The notes: generated from the letters alone by a model not told the origin. Shown: positions 35,687 to 48,533, counted from the first letter of the stretch. The stretch is 64,000 nucleotides of DNA from Notospermus geniculatus (GCA_002633025.1 NMRB01000247.1:357031-421030); one strand, 5' to 3'. A program made the numbers and translations.

Positions 35687-37491
35687 ATGTGCCCGGTGAA
35701 ACAAGTGGAACTGTGAAGAGAGACGTGTCCCTGATTCCAGATCAGATGGCCTCTGTCAGTCTCATCCGTGGCTCTGCAATGTCAAAAGTGGGAAGTGATG
35801 CTGTACCTGTAAGAGGCGCGTCTGCACAAGAGCTGTCCATGTCACAAAAGATTGATGAAGCATTGAATGCGTTTCCAATTAAACCTGATTTCCTCTGTGC
35901 CTGTGGAACTGTGTTACCAAATAAGAAGTTATTCCGGCTACATTGTAAGATACATCACACAGGACCGAGACCATTCTGTTGTCAAATATGCGAGAAATAC
36001 CTGTCAACAGGCCAGAGGCTGAAAACACACATGTTGACTCATACCGATGGCAGTCAGAAAATGGCTGTTGTTGTTGGCCCTCAACGTTTTAGTTGTCCTG
36101 AATGCCCAATGAAGTTCAATGCTAGTTTAGCTCTAGACTTTCACATGAAAAAGCACGGAAAGCCATTCCCCGCATTAGATAAGAAAGCTAAGGAACATGA
36201 GCACATTTACAGTGTTATCAGTAAACAGTTCACTTGTTCGCAGTGTTCTGTCACTTTCGAAACAAGAAAAGCATTGAAGGCCCACATCCGGATTCATGCG
36301 GAAGAAAAGTCCTTTGGCTGTGAGCGTTGTGGTAAAAAATTCTGCTACAAGTCTACTTTAAGAAAACATATGAGGGCACATTCTGCTAAAGATGCTAAAG
36401 TTGCCAAAGATTCTGATGGTGAAAACAAAGGTGGTGAAGTTAAAGAGGGTAGTGAAAAAAAAGGTTCACGAAAACCCTGTGTCTGTGAGCAATGTGGCAA
36501 AACACTGAGTTCAAAGAGTTCCCTTAAAATGCATAAAATGTGGGTGCATCAGGGTATCAAACCTTTCCCATGCCCACACTGCCCTCGGCAGTACTGCCAG
36601 CGTCGTGATCTAGATCACCACATTAACATAACACATGGTGGTGTTAAACGGCTGAAAGTAGAGGTGAATCGTGAAGGTCGTCGGGTTGTCATGGGTCGAG
36701 GTAAATATGCATGTGAAATCTGCAGCCGTGAATTCAGTAGCAGACGACCCCTTCAGGTACACATGCGAATTCACACGGGTGAAAAACCTTTCTCTTGTGA
36801 AACTTGCGACCGGCCTTTTGCACGCAAGTCTGATTTGGTGAAACATGAGCGTCTCCACAGTGGAGAGAAACCGTACGAGTGTCCAGTTTGCCAGAAACGC
36901 TTCAGAGCCATCAGTAATATGAAATTGCATGCAAGAAGATCTTGTAAATACGAAGGTTTTGGTGCAATACCTGTTTCTACGCCAGCGCTCAAAATTTCTG
37001 ACATCAAAACAGAGGCGGTATGTGATGATGATGATGATGACTCAAAAGAAATCACAGTGTTCACAGACCTTACTGAGCAAAGTGATGAAAATGTTCAACA
37101 TATTGAAGTCACTTATGAAACTGATGGTAATGTGATAACTGAAATGGCTGAAGGTCATGCAATTATCGCACAAGTAGAGAACACCCCTACAGATGGTTAC
37201 CAGACATGCCAGGTGATCACCATTCCATCTACTGAAGGCAATCAAAGTTCTCTGGCGACTATTGAGTTTCAGGACTTCAAGCAGGCTGTTGCCCGCTCCT
37301 CTGCCTATGCTGAGGAAGGTGGGCAATTTGTGTATGTTGCAAAGAATATTTTGCAAGAAATTCCAGTGACCGTGTCAGGTTCTGGCTATGTGCCAGAACC
37401 ATCCACGAGTGACATACATATGGCTGCTGACACAATTGCTAAAATCGAAGCAATTCACAATGCCCAAGTAAATAGAGAATGTCAGCCATAG
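35687..37491 (+). CDS. Alternative terminal exon ZF3, about 10 fingers
   Basis: The acceptor CATTGCAG ends at 35686, phase 1 (Asn junction), giving an 889-residue isoform. The first finger-like unit is CACGTVLPNKKLFRLHCKIH. The last four include CEICSREFSSRRPLQVHMRIH, joined by TGEKPF and SGEKPY linkers. Before that block a linker reads KVEVNREGRRVVMGRGKYAC, related to ZF4 and ZF6. The tail is acidic (DDDDDD) and Thr/Glu-rich, suggesting an activation-type region (inference). AATAAA lies at 37809-37814. Confidence 0.9.
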
Positions 37492-37808
37492 ACTGGCGTC
37501 AATTCAAGTCAATGTTGGTGACATTGTGTGTTCTGCCTCATGACAGAAGATTTTGTTCCACTTTGTACGTAAATATACCATGATATGTGATGCAAGGATT
37601 CTGGAAGAAGTAGGCCCTTCATGTATTTGATGATTCAGGTGATTGAGATGTACAATGAACTGCAGATAGTTTCAAGATGGGTTTCTGAATTCAACATTGA
37701 ATCATAACTGCATAACTGTATATACTGTTATTTTCATAGGATACTGATGTGTCATGTTCATTGAGGTTATCGTCAGTTTGAACTGAATATTGGTATTATT
37801 TTCTTCAC

Positions 37809-37814
37809 AATAAA
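37809..37814 (+). terminator. Poly(A) signal for ZF3
   Basis: AATAAA about 320 bp after the ZF3 stop and 280 bp before the ZF4 acceptor. Confidence 0.6.
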
Positions 37815-38094
37815 CATAATTCATAAAAATCATCTTTATTTTGTGATGGTTACTTAGTTCAAGGGCTAGAAATTGTGGCTTGTTTCACTCTGGTTGTGCC
37901 TTCTCGTAGGTACTTGTTTCTGCATGAGCACTCTACTAATATAGTGTTCATGGATGAAGTTCTATGAGCAGTATGTTACAATCATAGAGTTTATCGAGTT
38001 GTTTGATATACATAATATAGAATATCTTGATAAATTGTGAAACTCGGAATGTTCAACACTAGCTAATGATCTAAGCTCAGCCGATCCTTTCCAG

Positions 38095-39758
38095 GTGATG
38101 ACAAGGACGGCAAAACAGATGTGTACTTGGTGCCTATGGATGAAGAAGGCAGACTACCTCTACCACTGTCCCATGGTCAACTGCAAAAGGCAAAGTTGGA
38201 CAAGTCCACCCTGAGGTCTCAAGTGAGGCAGTATTTTCTTACAGTTGTCCGCTCCAGGGATATCTATTCTTACAAATCGGTGGATCGTCCGGAACCAACT
38301 TTTTCCATTAAGAAGAAAAAGCGGAAGGGAGTTCCACGGCGATTACAAAAGAATATTTTGAAAGCAAAACAACACATGCGGCCTCACAGATGTAGCTTGT
38401 GTAGCAAATGTTTCAAGACATCACAGAAATTAACACTGCACTTGCGTCGCCATGCCGGTGAAAAGCCCTTCCAATGCGATCAGTGCGATAAAAAGTTTTA
38501 CATGCGTTATATGTTGCGAACACATGAAAAAATCACCCACGAAGGACAAAGACCATTTGAATGTGACCAATGTTCAGTCAAGTTCACCCAAAAACGCCAT
38601 CTGAAAATGCATACTAATATTTACCACAATAACATTGTCAGGGAGATGACTGTAAATCCTGAAGGTCGCTTGGTGCTTGCTAAGGAAAGAAATCACGTCT
38701 GCGAGGCTTGTGATCGGCGCTTTCTGAGCAACTCCGACCTGGCACGGCATGTCAGAATTCATACGGGTGAAAAACCATTTACGTGTGATAATTGCCAGAA
38801 AGGTTTCGCTCGCAAGTCTGACCTGACAAAGCATTTACGCATTCACACTGGAGAAAAGCCATACGAATGTTCTTACTGCGGTCAGAGGTTCCGAGAACTG
38901 TCCAACATGAAGTCTCATGCTCGCACTCATACTAAGGAGCAATGGACTTGTCAAATCTGTGGGAAAGTGTTTGCGACTTCCAAGTCCTTGAGGACACACA
39001 ATTTGACGCATGCGCAGGGTGAGGCTGCTGGAGAGAATTTGTCTGCCCAGGAGAGTTTGGAGGAGAACGTTGAACACCTGGTGGTGACAAGTTTTGATAA
39101 TGTTGCTGTTGGCGTTGCCCTTCCATCGGCGAAGAAAGCAGATTCAACGTTCCGCAGTCCAGTCATGCTGATCCCAACTCAACCTCGGGGTGCTAAAACC
39201 ACCTCATCCTTAAAACCTGACCAATCCGAAAACACTCTCTCATTGACTTCATCAAGGAAACCTTTGAAGAAATCTGAAGCATTGCGACAGCAACTACCCC
39301 AGATAGTTGAAGTTCACAGCCAAGCTCATGAACAGCCGCATACGCAACCTTTGCCTCAAACTTCTCAAGACCACCATACAATGGCCAGCCATATATCTAG
39401 ACCCTTTGAAGAGGACGACTTCAATCCAGCTGCTGTGCTTCAGTCCCTTCAGATACAACCCCAAGTGCACATACCAACACCACAGTCAATGGGCGGGCCA
39501 GTCACATACACTCAAGTCTATCCTGCCCCTGGTGTTCCAGTTTTCCCACGAAATATGTACTCCCAGCCAATGACGACAAGTTATATGACATTCCAAAATC
39601 CACATGATCATGGACAGGTGCAGCATGCGGGACCGCACAGTCAACACTCAGTTCCGCATTCTATTTCGCACACTCCCCAGGAGTTAACCAGTCAGGCTGA
39701 TGAAGGACAGCAACTACTCCTCCATCAGGAAGACTTGCAAAGTTTGATGAGAAAATAA
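38095..39758 (+). CDS. Alternative terminal exon ZF4, 7 fingers
   Basis: The acceptor CCGATCCTTTCCAG ends at 38094, phase 1 (Ser junction), giving an 842-residue isoform. Fingers run from CSLCSKCFKTSQKLTLHLRRH to CQICGKVFATSKSLRTHNLTH. The middle linker REMTVNPEGRLVLAKERNH is nearly the same as in ZF6. After the fingers comes a long Gln/Pro/His-rich tail. AATAAA lies at 39895-39900. Confidence 0.9.
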
Positions 39759-39894
39759 TCATCTGCGCTTAGTATTTGGTCAGTGATGTGGTCATGTCGT
39801 GTATCAAGTACTTCAGTTTAATAGGCACCTACCTACTATGTTGAAGCTTCTCCGTTGGTAGAGCAAGCTTGGACATCATCTTGAAATAAAGACT

Positions 39895-39900
39895 TCTCTC
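39895..39900 (+). terminator. Poly(A) signal for ZF4
   Basis: AATAAA (in GAAATAAAGAC) 137 bp after the ZF4 stop and before the ZF5 acceptor. Confidence 0.6.
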
Positions 39901-40035
39901 ATTGATATACAGAGTTCATTTACTAATCTCTGAAGATTGAGCAATGTTACGCCACCAGTTTTGAGGGGACCTTGTTGTATTGTATTGTCTTCTGCTGATC
40001 ATTGGCAATAACTGTCCTCGCCCTGTTGTTTTCAG

Positions 40036-41324
40036 GTGATGCTGTCACACCAACGAAGGGACAAAACATGGTCATGATTATGCGAGGAAGTAAATGTGCA
40101 GCATCAAAACACACTCGTAAACTTGCTGATGAACGCAATGTGTATTGTCCTGAGTGTGGGAAATTAATCTCAACAGTACGGATGAAATCTCACATGCGTA
40201 TTATGCATAAGAGGAGACTATTGTACATGTGTCCTGTCTGTGGTGAAAAGTTCTTGGAGATGAAGACGCTTCAGTTACATGTTAAAAATCATGGGGAGAT
40301 GTGGAGGGGTGACTCGGAAGGTCATAAAAAAACTGACAGCACAGCTCTTTTAACTTCATGTTCCACTAGTAGTGATAAACCAAGTGAACATACCAGTACT
40401 TCTGATATTTCTAGTTCTGACAAGTCGAATGTCAAACACGTTTGTAAAATTTGCAATAAGAAATTTGCAAAACGCACTGTTATGAATGTTCATGTGAGAG
40501 AAGTCCACTTGGGGATGAGGAAGAAAGTAGACAGACCCAAGAAATATGTGTGCACAGTCTGTGAAAAAGCATTTGATCGTTCAAATACTCTAGAACGACA
40601 CATGGTCATACATACCGGAGAAAGGCCTCATAACTGCACTGAATGTGGAAAGAAGTTCGCTCGACAATGTGACTTCCGCCGTCATGTGTGGTTACATACC
40701 GGCGAAAAACCCTATCCATGTTCGCATTGCGACATGAAGTTTCGCATTCCTGGTAACCGGAATCAGCATGTCGAGGCGAAGCATAGTAATTTGCTGTATG
40801 TCTGTAAGGAATGCAAGAAAACTTTTCGTGCATTTTACTTGTTTAAAAAGCACATGAAGCATTCTCATGAAATGGATGTCTCTAGTTCTAATCGAAGCGA
40901 GTCACTGTACACATCAGCAGTGACTAATGACATGAATGAAGCTGAACAAAGTGAAATTTCTGACAACTCTGTGGTCGTGCAGCCAAGTTCATTATTTAGC
41001 AACGTATCTCTGGAAATACAGGAAACAAACGAACCATCTTCCATTTCAGTCGATAGTGGTAGAGAAGAGCAGATCTATCCAGAAAGTGGCCTTGAGCCAA
41101 CTGAAGATGAAGCTGCTGGTCAGCTCCTTCTGTTGAGCACACAGCAAACTAAAACAAAGAATATTTTAGTTCAGCTCCCTGGAAAAGATGGGAATACTAA
41201 AACTCATTTAATAACTATTCCTGATAATCCTGGGCAGACATTTAATGTGCCACTGACGACTGAAAGTGGTGATGATATTATTTTGGAATGTAAAGATGGT
41301 AATTTCAATCTTCTGCAGGCATAG
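40036..41324 (+). CDS. Alternative terminal exon ZF5, 7 fingers
   Basis: The acceptor TTGTTTTCAG ends at 40035, phase 1 (Ser junction), giving a 717-residue isoform. Fingers include CPECGKLISTVRMKSHMRIMH, CTVCEKAFDRSNTLERHMVIH and CKECKKTFRAFYLFKKH; only the middle three have TGE(K/R)P linkers. A Ser-rich spacer splits fingers 2 and 3. The tail is Ser/Glu-rich. Its stop lies only 178 bp before the ZF6 exon, so any poly(A) site must be very close. Confidence 0.88.
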
Positions 41325-41502
41325 TTTGATGCAGAATCACTGAACCAAAGACTGCCTGGATTGGAATTTTTGACTTCTTTGTGAACTGGAAGTTGTTCTC
41401 AGGTCTTTCTAGCATTGATGATTTATTTAGTGGGTGTTTTTGTAAACTCTTCTCCAATATGGGAATTGCTTATTGACAGACATACCTTCCGTACTTTTGC
41501 AG

Positions 41503-42632
41503 GTGGTGCCAAGATGAAGGTGCTTATATACGATCACCTGACAACAGAACGTGGCGGAAATCTGAGTAGTACGTGTTATGTCTGTTATAAGCAGTTCCCA
41601 TGTCTAAGGTCTCTCGAGGCACACATGAAACTCCATCCTGATCATATCAATGGAAGCGCGTGGAGAGGAAAAAAGAAATGGAAAATGCATACATGTAACG
41701 TATGTTGGAAGAATTTCTACTTGAAGGCTAATTTCATTAACCATAAACATACACAAACTCACAAGTTGAATGTGTCGAGAAAGAGGAGAATGAAGGCTCA
41801 TGGTCATGTGAGTACCGGTATTCCTTCTGCCGGCCCTCACAAATGTTGCCATTGCGGTAAAGAGTACAAGCAGATGTACAAGCTACGTAATCATCTGAAT
41901 AGTGTCCACTTGGGGCTGAGGCCTCACGGATGTCGACACTGCTCCTCCAAGTTCGTCCACAGAGGTGACCTCAATCGACACACTAAGATATTCCATGGAG
42001 AAACCATTCGACAAATGACTGTAAACAACGACGGCCGGTTGGTCCTTGCGGAAGAAAGAAAACATGCTTGCCGTGTTTGTGAGCGTCGTTTCCGAAGTAA
42101 AGGTGATCTTGTCCGGCACGTTCGTATTCATACCGGTGAGAAACCGTTCAATTGCCTGCATTGCGACAGAGCATTTGCTCACAAGTCGGATCTCAATAAA
42201 CACATGAGAATCCATACTGGGGAAAAACCATACAATTGTCCGCACTGTGGCAGGGCATTCAAAGATCTTGGAAATATGAAAGCCCACGTTCGTACGCACA
42301 CAAAAGAGCAGTTTGCTTGCCAGATTTGTCAGGCTCAGTTTACCACTGCCAAGGACCTGAGAGCCCACCACTGGACCCACGCTGGTGCAGCGAGTCCTGC
42401 GGCAGTCATTCGACCAAGAGTTCAGTCTGCTGTCACGAATCAGTGGAGTCAAATGGAAGTAACTGCCCAGCATCAAGTACCAGTTAATGTTGCGACATCG
42501 CTTCAGGCTGCGATTGAACAGGTGGAAGAACCGGTCCCTTCTGTTGAGCCTATTCTTGTGACGGCATGTAATTTAACCATAGACACCGAGACATTTAATC
42601 AGTTGTTGCATCAGACCCAAACAAGCCAGTGA
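41503..42632 (+). CDS. Alternative terminal exon ZF6, 8 fingers
   Basis: The acceptor GTACTTTTGCAG ends at 41502, phase 1 (Ser junction), giving a 664-residue isoform. Eight fingers run from CYVCYKQFPCLRSLEAHMKLH to CQICQAQFTTAKDLRAHHWTH. The linker RQMTVNNDGRLVLAEERKH and the three following fingers parallel ZF4 closely, pointing to exon duplication. A short Gln/Val-rich tail ends it. A large transposon occupies the 3' flank, and the nearest AATAAA I see is at 44785-44790. Confidence 0.9.
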
Positions 42633-42821
42633 ATGAAGAATAGCTTTTGAATGGAATCTATATGAGTTATATAATGCTATTGATGACGACCCAAGGGAAA
42701 CCTGGGAGGAGATGGAAATCCATACCGGTGCCAAAATTGTAGGCATGGAAAATTATCTTCTTCCAGACTTATGGGAATTGTGATGGATCTATTGCTCTTT
42801 GTCGATTTTGTATATTTTTTA

Positions 42822-44070
42822 GCCCGCTTGGCCGCAAGGCCCAGCAGGGCTTAAGCTGTGGTTGGGGTCATTGAGTGGTGGTCTGTCGTGCGTTAGTCCG
42901 TACGGCGGTACGGCGGTCCGTACGGCGGTCCGTACGGCGCTACGTCCGTAAACTTTTGGCTTGTTAGCGCTCTAGCACCTTTATTTTTCGACGAATCTTT
43001 TTGGTCTTTGGTGGGTGTGTATATGGGCCTAAGATCTAGGTCGAGTTCGATTTTGAGCACGGTTGGATTCCTAGTTTGGCCTCCAGGGGGCGTTTCGTGA
43101 AAAACTTCAAAGGGCTATATTTTGATAACGGAGTGAGTTGTGTTGAAACTTTGTACACATGTACCTCTATGTTATAGCAACTTACAGACAGCATTTCGGT
43201 GAAATCTGATTCTTGACATTGCCACTAGGGGGCCAAAACGAAAATCACCAAAAGTGCTATTTCTCCCTAATTAGGCGACGGATCTTCATCTAATTTTGAT
43301 GATGGGTATATCTGGTGAGGATACATAACATAGTACCCCAGTTTTTAATTTGACCTACTTTTCAAGGTCAGAGAGGTCAAAGTTCTACAAAAGTAACGAA
43401 CCTGCCGCAGTTCGTCATTATTGCACCGAGCAACTTCATATCTTGCATAAATGTGTATTAGAGGGGTACCTTCAAAAATACCAAGTTTCGGCCTGATTGG
43501 ACATCCAATATGGCCGCCAGGTGGCGTAACCTGAAAATCATCTAAGTGCTATAACTTGGGAACGGCTTGACCCAGAGTGCTCAAACTTGATATTTAGCTC
43601 CCTCTGGATGACCTTTAAGTGCATGTCAAATTTTGGCCTGGTTTGATTTCCAATATGGCCGCCAGGTGGCATAACATGAAAATCATTAAAGTGCTATAAC
43701 TCGGGAATGACTTGACCCAGAGTGCTCAAATGTGCTATGTGGCTCTCTCGAGATGACCTATGTGCATGTAAGGTTTTGGCCTGATCGGACATCCAGTATG
43801 GTCGCCATGGCATGTTTGTACAGTGGTACCTCTCTATTAAGGACACCTCTGGGACTGACAAATGCTGTCCTTAATTGAGAGGTGTCCTGATTACAGAGGT
43901 TGAAATGAATAGGAATGGTCGATTTCGGACTGAACTTTGGTGTCCTCAATAGAGAGGTGTCCTCCTGGCAGAGGTGTCCGTTAAGGGAGGTTCCACTGTA
44001 CTTAGATATGGCTTAAGTGGGATTGCTGATGATATCTGCCAGTACCACTGTGCTGTCAAGCCAAGCGGGC
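42822..44070. mobile_element. 1.25-kb element with GCCCGCTTGGC inverted ends
   Basis: The left end is GCCCGCTTGGC (42822-42832) and the right end GCCAAGCGGGC (44060-44070), followed by the palindrome AGTGCCATTGGCACT. It has a CGGCGGTACGG-type repeat near the left end and four CTCF-like words (43080, 43222, 43514, 43659). A MITE is nested at 43819-44000. There is no transposase frame, so it is a non-autonomous element. A truncated relative is at 13463-13802. Confidence 0.7.
43819..44000. mobile_element. Nested TA-flanked MITE
   Basis: TA then CAGTGGTACCTC at the left and GAGGTTCCACTG then TA at the right, with GGTGTCC/GGACACC words inside. It is inserted within the larger 42822-44070 element and is therefore younger. 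Confidence 0.7.
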
Positions 44071-44784
44071 ACAGTGCCATTGGCACTATTTTTTATGTAG
44101 CTAATGGCACTGTACCTGAAAAGCCTCAGGATGAGTTGTGTTTATTTGGATTCTGTTGGACTAAGCAGTTTCGTATTGATTGAAAAATTTTCTATATCTG
44201 CTGTATAGTAACTGGGAACATTATGACTTGGGTGCCTGATTTGGAATCGATCCATGATTCATGTGGTGTGTTTCTCCATCTGGTCTGTGGCATTCAGAAT
44301 CAGATCTTGTTCAGTGAGGTTGTGACCGGCCTGAGTGCCTGATTTTGATATCACTTAGTTCAATGGAAAATAGAGTGAACATTTCCCCAGAGCTACTACT
44401 ATACTTGGATGACTACATGATATATTGGTCACTAACATACACAGGTGCCTTCTGTGAAAAGTCTAACAATGACTTCATGGTGGTGAAGTACCGTTTCTGT
44501 GGACTAGGCCTATAGTCCATTACGTTGGAAGGTGTCAGTGAAGGTTGCACTAATACTAGTATTGGTTGAAAGGGCCTACCGGTATCTGGTACTTCTCGGT
44601 TTCTAATGCAGAAGTGTCTTGTGCTGCAGAGCTTTCCATGTTTGCTCTGTGCTGCCATCTGTTGCAGCCATGGTTGGTCAAATGATGTTCAATATTCCAT
44701 ACTACCAAGTGGCATTTTGTTCCTTGCTGACAATTACAGCAACATTGTGTTGTAGCAGATTTCATTGATTTATTAAGAGAAAAG

Positions 44785-44790
44785 AATAAA
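44785..44790 (+). terminator. Possible poly(A) signal upstream of ZF7
   Basis: AATAAA in AAGAATAAACTG. It is the first canonical signal seen after the ZF6 stop, but more than 2 kb away and beyond a transposon, so its use is uncertain. Confidence 0.3.
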
Positions 44791-45064
44791 CTGTTATACT
44801 GATTCCTGAAATCTTGTTCTTTTGTACTTGAATGTTTCTGCTCACCCAGTGAAAGACTTGGTTTCTGAGAGAAGGATGTTCATCTCATTCTAAATTCTTA
44901 AATCATGTGAAGTTTTAATTGTTTATCTTTGTCACTTTAGGACATCATTCCCCTGCACTCTAACACTGAGATCTCTAATGTTTTCCCTGTAGATATTGAA
45001 ACAGTAACCTCTTTTAACTCCTTTAACCTCCATTTAACTAAGACCAGACCCATATTCCTTCCAG

Positions 45065-46908
45065 GTGGCCCAAGGAATGTGGTGATCACCCTCTGCCAAA
45101 GTTCGAATTCTAACAATGCAACAGCAAAGACGCTGACCCCTGCAAGGCCAAGAATTAGATCCAACATTGGCAATGACCCCCTTTCAACGTTTGCAGCAGA
45201 TGCCGACGTGCTAACGTCTGTTGTTGCAGAACGTGCAAGTACCACCAAGAGATCGCCAACACTGAGGCCTAGAGTTAAAAAGCCTGCGAGGAGCAAAAAG
45301 GGCATTTCTGCTCCTTTGAACATGCCAACCAAACCTTGTGGTAAAACTAAGACTATAGGTGGTAAAGCTGCCAATCTGGATTGTGAACCTTGTCCAGTTT
45401 GTCAGCGACAGGTTCCTTCACTGTACCTTCAACAACACATTCAACTTCATCAGGAAAAGAAGCTTGGTGAGGAGTCTCGCTATATCGCGTGTAAAGTTTG
45501 CTGTGAGCCTATTGAATGGAGCTTGCTCGAAGACCATATAAACAATCATAATTCTAATGGAGAGGCTGATTATAAAATCTGTGACATATGCTTGACTGTG
45601 GTGCAGCAGAAAACCTATCGTAAACACCTTCTGATCCATCGGCACAAACTTGAAAAGAAACCTGCCCCATTTCAGTGCAGTGTTTGCCAGAAGTCATTTT
45701 GGAGGAACTCTCAATTGAAGTATCATATGTTATCTCACTCCAGCCAGGCTTTCTTCAGCTGTGAAGTCTGTGAAAAGTCTTACCGCCACAAGGCTGAGCT
45801 TAATCGCCATCGGAGAAAAATTCACCTCGGGGATCTACCTCACAAGTGTACGCTCTGTGGGAAGGGTTTCTTGACGAAATATGAACTGAGTCGGCATGAT
45901 ATGGGGCACAAAAACATCCGTCCGTATAAATGTGAGAGGTGTAGTAAAAGTTTTGTGACAAGGGTCGAACTGAATATCCATGTCCAGTCAGTTCATGAAA
46001 AACACCCACGGTACAATGTCGAGAAATTGAAACAGCGACGCTTTCTTTGTGACATATGTTCGAAGGCTTTCACTCAGCATATTATACTGGTTGAACATAA
46101 AAAGACTCACACAGGTGAACAGCCATATGTTTGTGAAGTTTGTGGCCAACGATTCCGACACAAAAGCACTGTGAAGAAACACATGTACATGCACACGGGC
46201 GAAATGCCCTATTCCTGCAAATATTGCGGGCAGAAATTCAGAGCCAATTCAAATATGAATTACCATATTAGAAAGCATCATGGCGGTGTAAAATGTTATT
46301 GTCATATATGTGGGAAAGGGTTTGGCAATGATGTTGGTCTTCAGACTCATCTTAAAAAGCATAATCTTAATCTCCATATCAGTGATATTAGAGCTATGGA
46401 TTTGAAAAGGCCAGAGAATATTGTTGCAACTACTGATGCATCAATGCAACAAGCAACACCGGAGGCTGGAAAAACCTCCGAATCATCTTCATCCAGTTCC
46501 CAAAGAACACAGCCATCATCATCTGTTGCTGAATTACCAATTCCTCAGCTACCGGTTCCTACACATCCCAGATTAGACCCGCCTTTTCCAGCCCCTCTTA
46601 TTCATCATCACCAACCCCAGTCGCATCTTGAGATGCTAGAGAATCAATCGATTCAGCAGATACAGCCACCACTGCAACAACCGCAATCATTGCAACCGCA
46701 TGGAAATCTAACTGCTCTGTCATACCACCCTCGTCCTACATCCCCCTTCTCACATGGGCTGAATCTCTACCAGCCACCTCAGCATCAAAGTTTTCTTGAC
46801 TCGCTGTCACAGTCTGTGTTTCTTCCTCCTCTGACTGATACACACAGTGTAATCTCAGGTCACGATGATGGTCATCATCTGCCAAGGGACAACCATCATC
46901 AGCAATGA
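45065..46908 (+). CDS. Alternative terminal exon ZF7, about 11 fingers
   Basis: The acceptor CATATTCCTTCCAG ends at 45064, phase 1 (Ser junction), giving a 902-residue isoform. A basic Thr/Ala-rich leader comes before about eleven fingers, from CPVCQRQVPSLYLQQHIQLH to CHICGKGFGNDVGLQTHLKKH. The first three are atypical, with poor hydrophobic cores. The tail is rich in Ser, Pro, Gln and His. AATAAA lies at 46938-46943, only about 30 bp after the stop. Confidence 0.9.
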
Positions 46909-46937
46909 ACCAGACATGTATATTCATACTGGAATCT

Positions 46938-46943
46938 AATAAA
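46938..46943 (+). terminator. Poly(A) signal for ZF7
   Basis: AATAAA in TCTAATAAAATG, directly after the ZF7 stop. Confidence 0.65.
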
Positions 46944-47505
46944 ATGTCAGGTATATGATGTGATTGTTGTATTGGTGATTTCTTAGGGCGGCTTTCCATT
47001 GGAGCGTTTCCGTGCATGGAAATGCTCAAAACCATTGTTTTTTTCCACGCCGTGACCAACGCCACTGAAAAACAATGCTTTTTTTTTAGCGTTTCCGTAA
47101 TGGAAAGCCACCCTTAGTGATATTTTATCTGAGAAATTCTTTAAGGTTAAACAATATCCCCTAAACATCTTAGAGGAAGGGTGGTCTGCTTACATAGGCC
47201 TAGTATTCAGTGAAAAAAGTTGGCTGTCTGCTTTTCCAAATTTCCTTGGGGTGATCTTCCCTTTGGAGTGTTTACTGTTCGACTTACCATGGAATTCATA
47301 CTTTCTAATGTACATCCCTTTTCTGTGTCTCGGCATATCATCTGGTCTGTTTAGAATGGTTGATCTTAAATTTGGCGGATGGCACCGTGGTTCACTTCAG
47401 CTGTGTGTAACAGATTTTGTCATTTGATTGTATATTCCTGCCAAGGGATGACACCTTTACCCTACGTCTCCTGCTGGTGTCAAAACTTGCCTATATTTTT
47501 TCCAG

Positions 47506-48533
47506 ATCTTCTCCACAAGACTATGTCCATTGATGGTGAGGAGATAAAAGTTATCATACATCGCTCAGACTCTAGTCTACATTTATACAAGAGGAATGCA
47601 ACACGGGCATCAAATCTGATTAAAGAAGACTTGAGAAAGCAGGAAGGTTCAGCAATAAATGCTATGAAACCTAGTCCTGGACATTCTGTGAAAAGGAAGA
47701 GGAAAGTTGGAGACATTCAGTGTGACATTTGTCTGAAAGTGATAAAATCGCGGAATATGAAAATGCACATGTTGATTCACACCGGTGAAAAACCGTTCAA
47801 GTGTGACTTGTGTGATCGGTCATTTCGCCACCAGAGTTCGCTGGCACATCATCGCCTCCAACACCTCGAAGTTAAGCCGCACACGTGCGAACATTGCCAG
47901 AAATCTTATAACTCTGAGAGGTCACTGCGACTTCATGTGGCCATCCACTGCCCAAAAAACCAACAACGAAATCCGGTAGAGAGTCGCCAGTTGTGTAACG
48001 TTTGTTCCAAGACCTTCGTGACAAAGAGCGTTCTTACAAGACATATCAAAGAATGCCATTACAAAAATCAGCCGTTCGTTTGTCAATATTGTAAACATGG
48101 GTTTTCACGGAAAGATGACCTGAAGAAGCATATGTGGTTGCACACCGGAGAAATGCCATTCACGTGCAACGTATGTGGAAAGCGATTCCGTCTACACTCC
48201 AATATGTTACAGCATGAGCGCAAACACACAAGTTCGAAGTGGTTCATTTGTGATGTGTGTGGTCAAAAATTGCCAACACTTCACAAGCTGAACAAGCATA
48301 AGCAAGATCACACGGCAGGAACAGTCTTAGACACTGTGGATGAAGGCACTTCATTGTCTGCCACTTCTGCTGCTGAAATACAACAGTGTCTTGCTGAGAG
48401 TGGTCAACCACAGATGGAAGTGTCTTCCATTGAAGTAATCACTGGTGATCACCTGGCTTCTCAGGAAATCATACTGAAGTCTGAAGAAGGTGTAGAGGTT
48501 GTTAGTGCTTACCTTGTACCGGTTTCACAGTGA
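47506..48533 (+). CDS. Alternative terminal exon ZF8, 7 fingers
   Basis: The acceptor TATATTTTTTCCAG ends at 47505, phase 1 (Asn junction), giving a 630-residue isoform, the shortest in the array. Fingers run from CDICLKVIKSRNMKMHMLIH to CDVCGQKLPTLHKLNKHKQDH. They include TGEKPF and TGEMPF linkers. A short acidic tail ends in VSAYLVPVSQ. The leader has a small hydrophobic strand motif (EEIKVIIHRSD) that recalls the starts of ZF9 and ZF10. Confidence 0.88.

Noticed and set aside
44937-45374. 145-codon hydrophobic open frame opposite ZF7
   Set aside because: It is an antisense shadow of the ZF7 coding frame.
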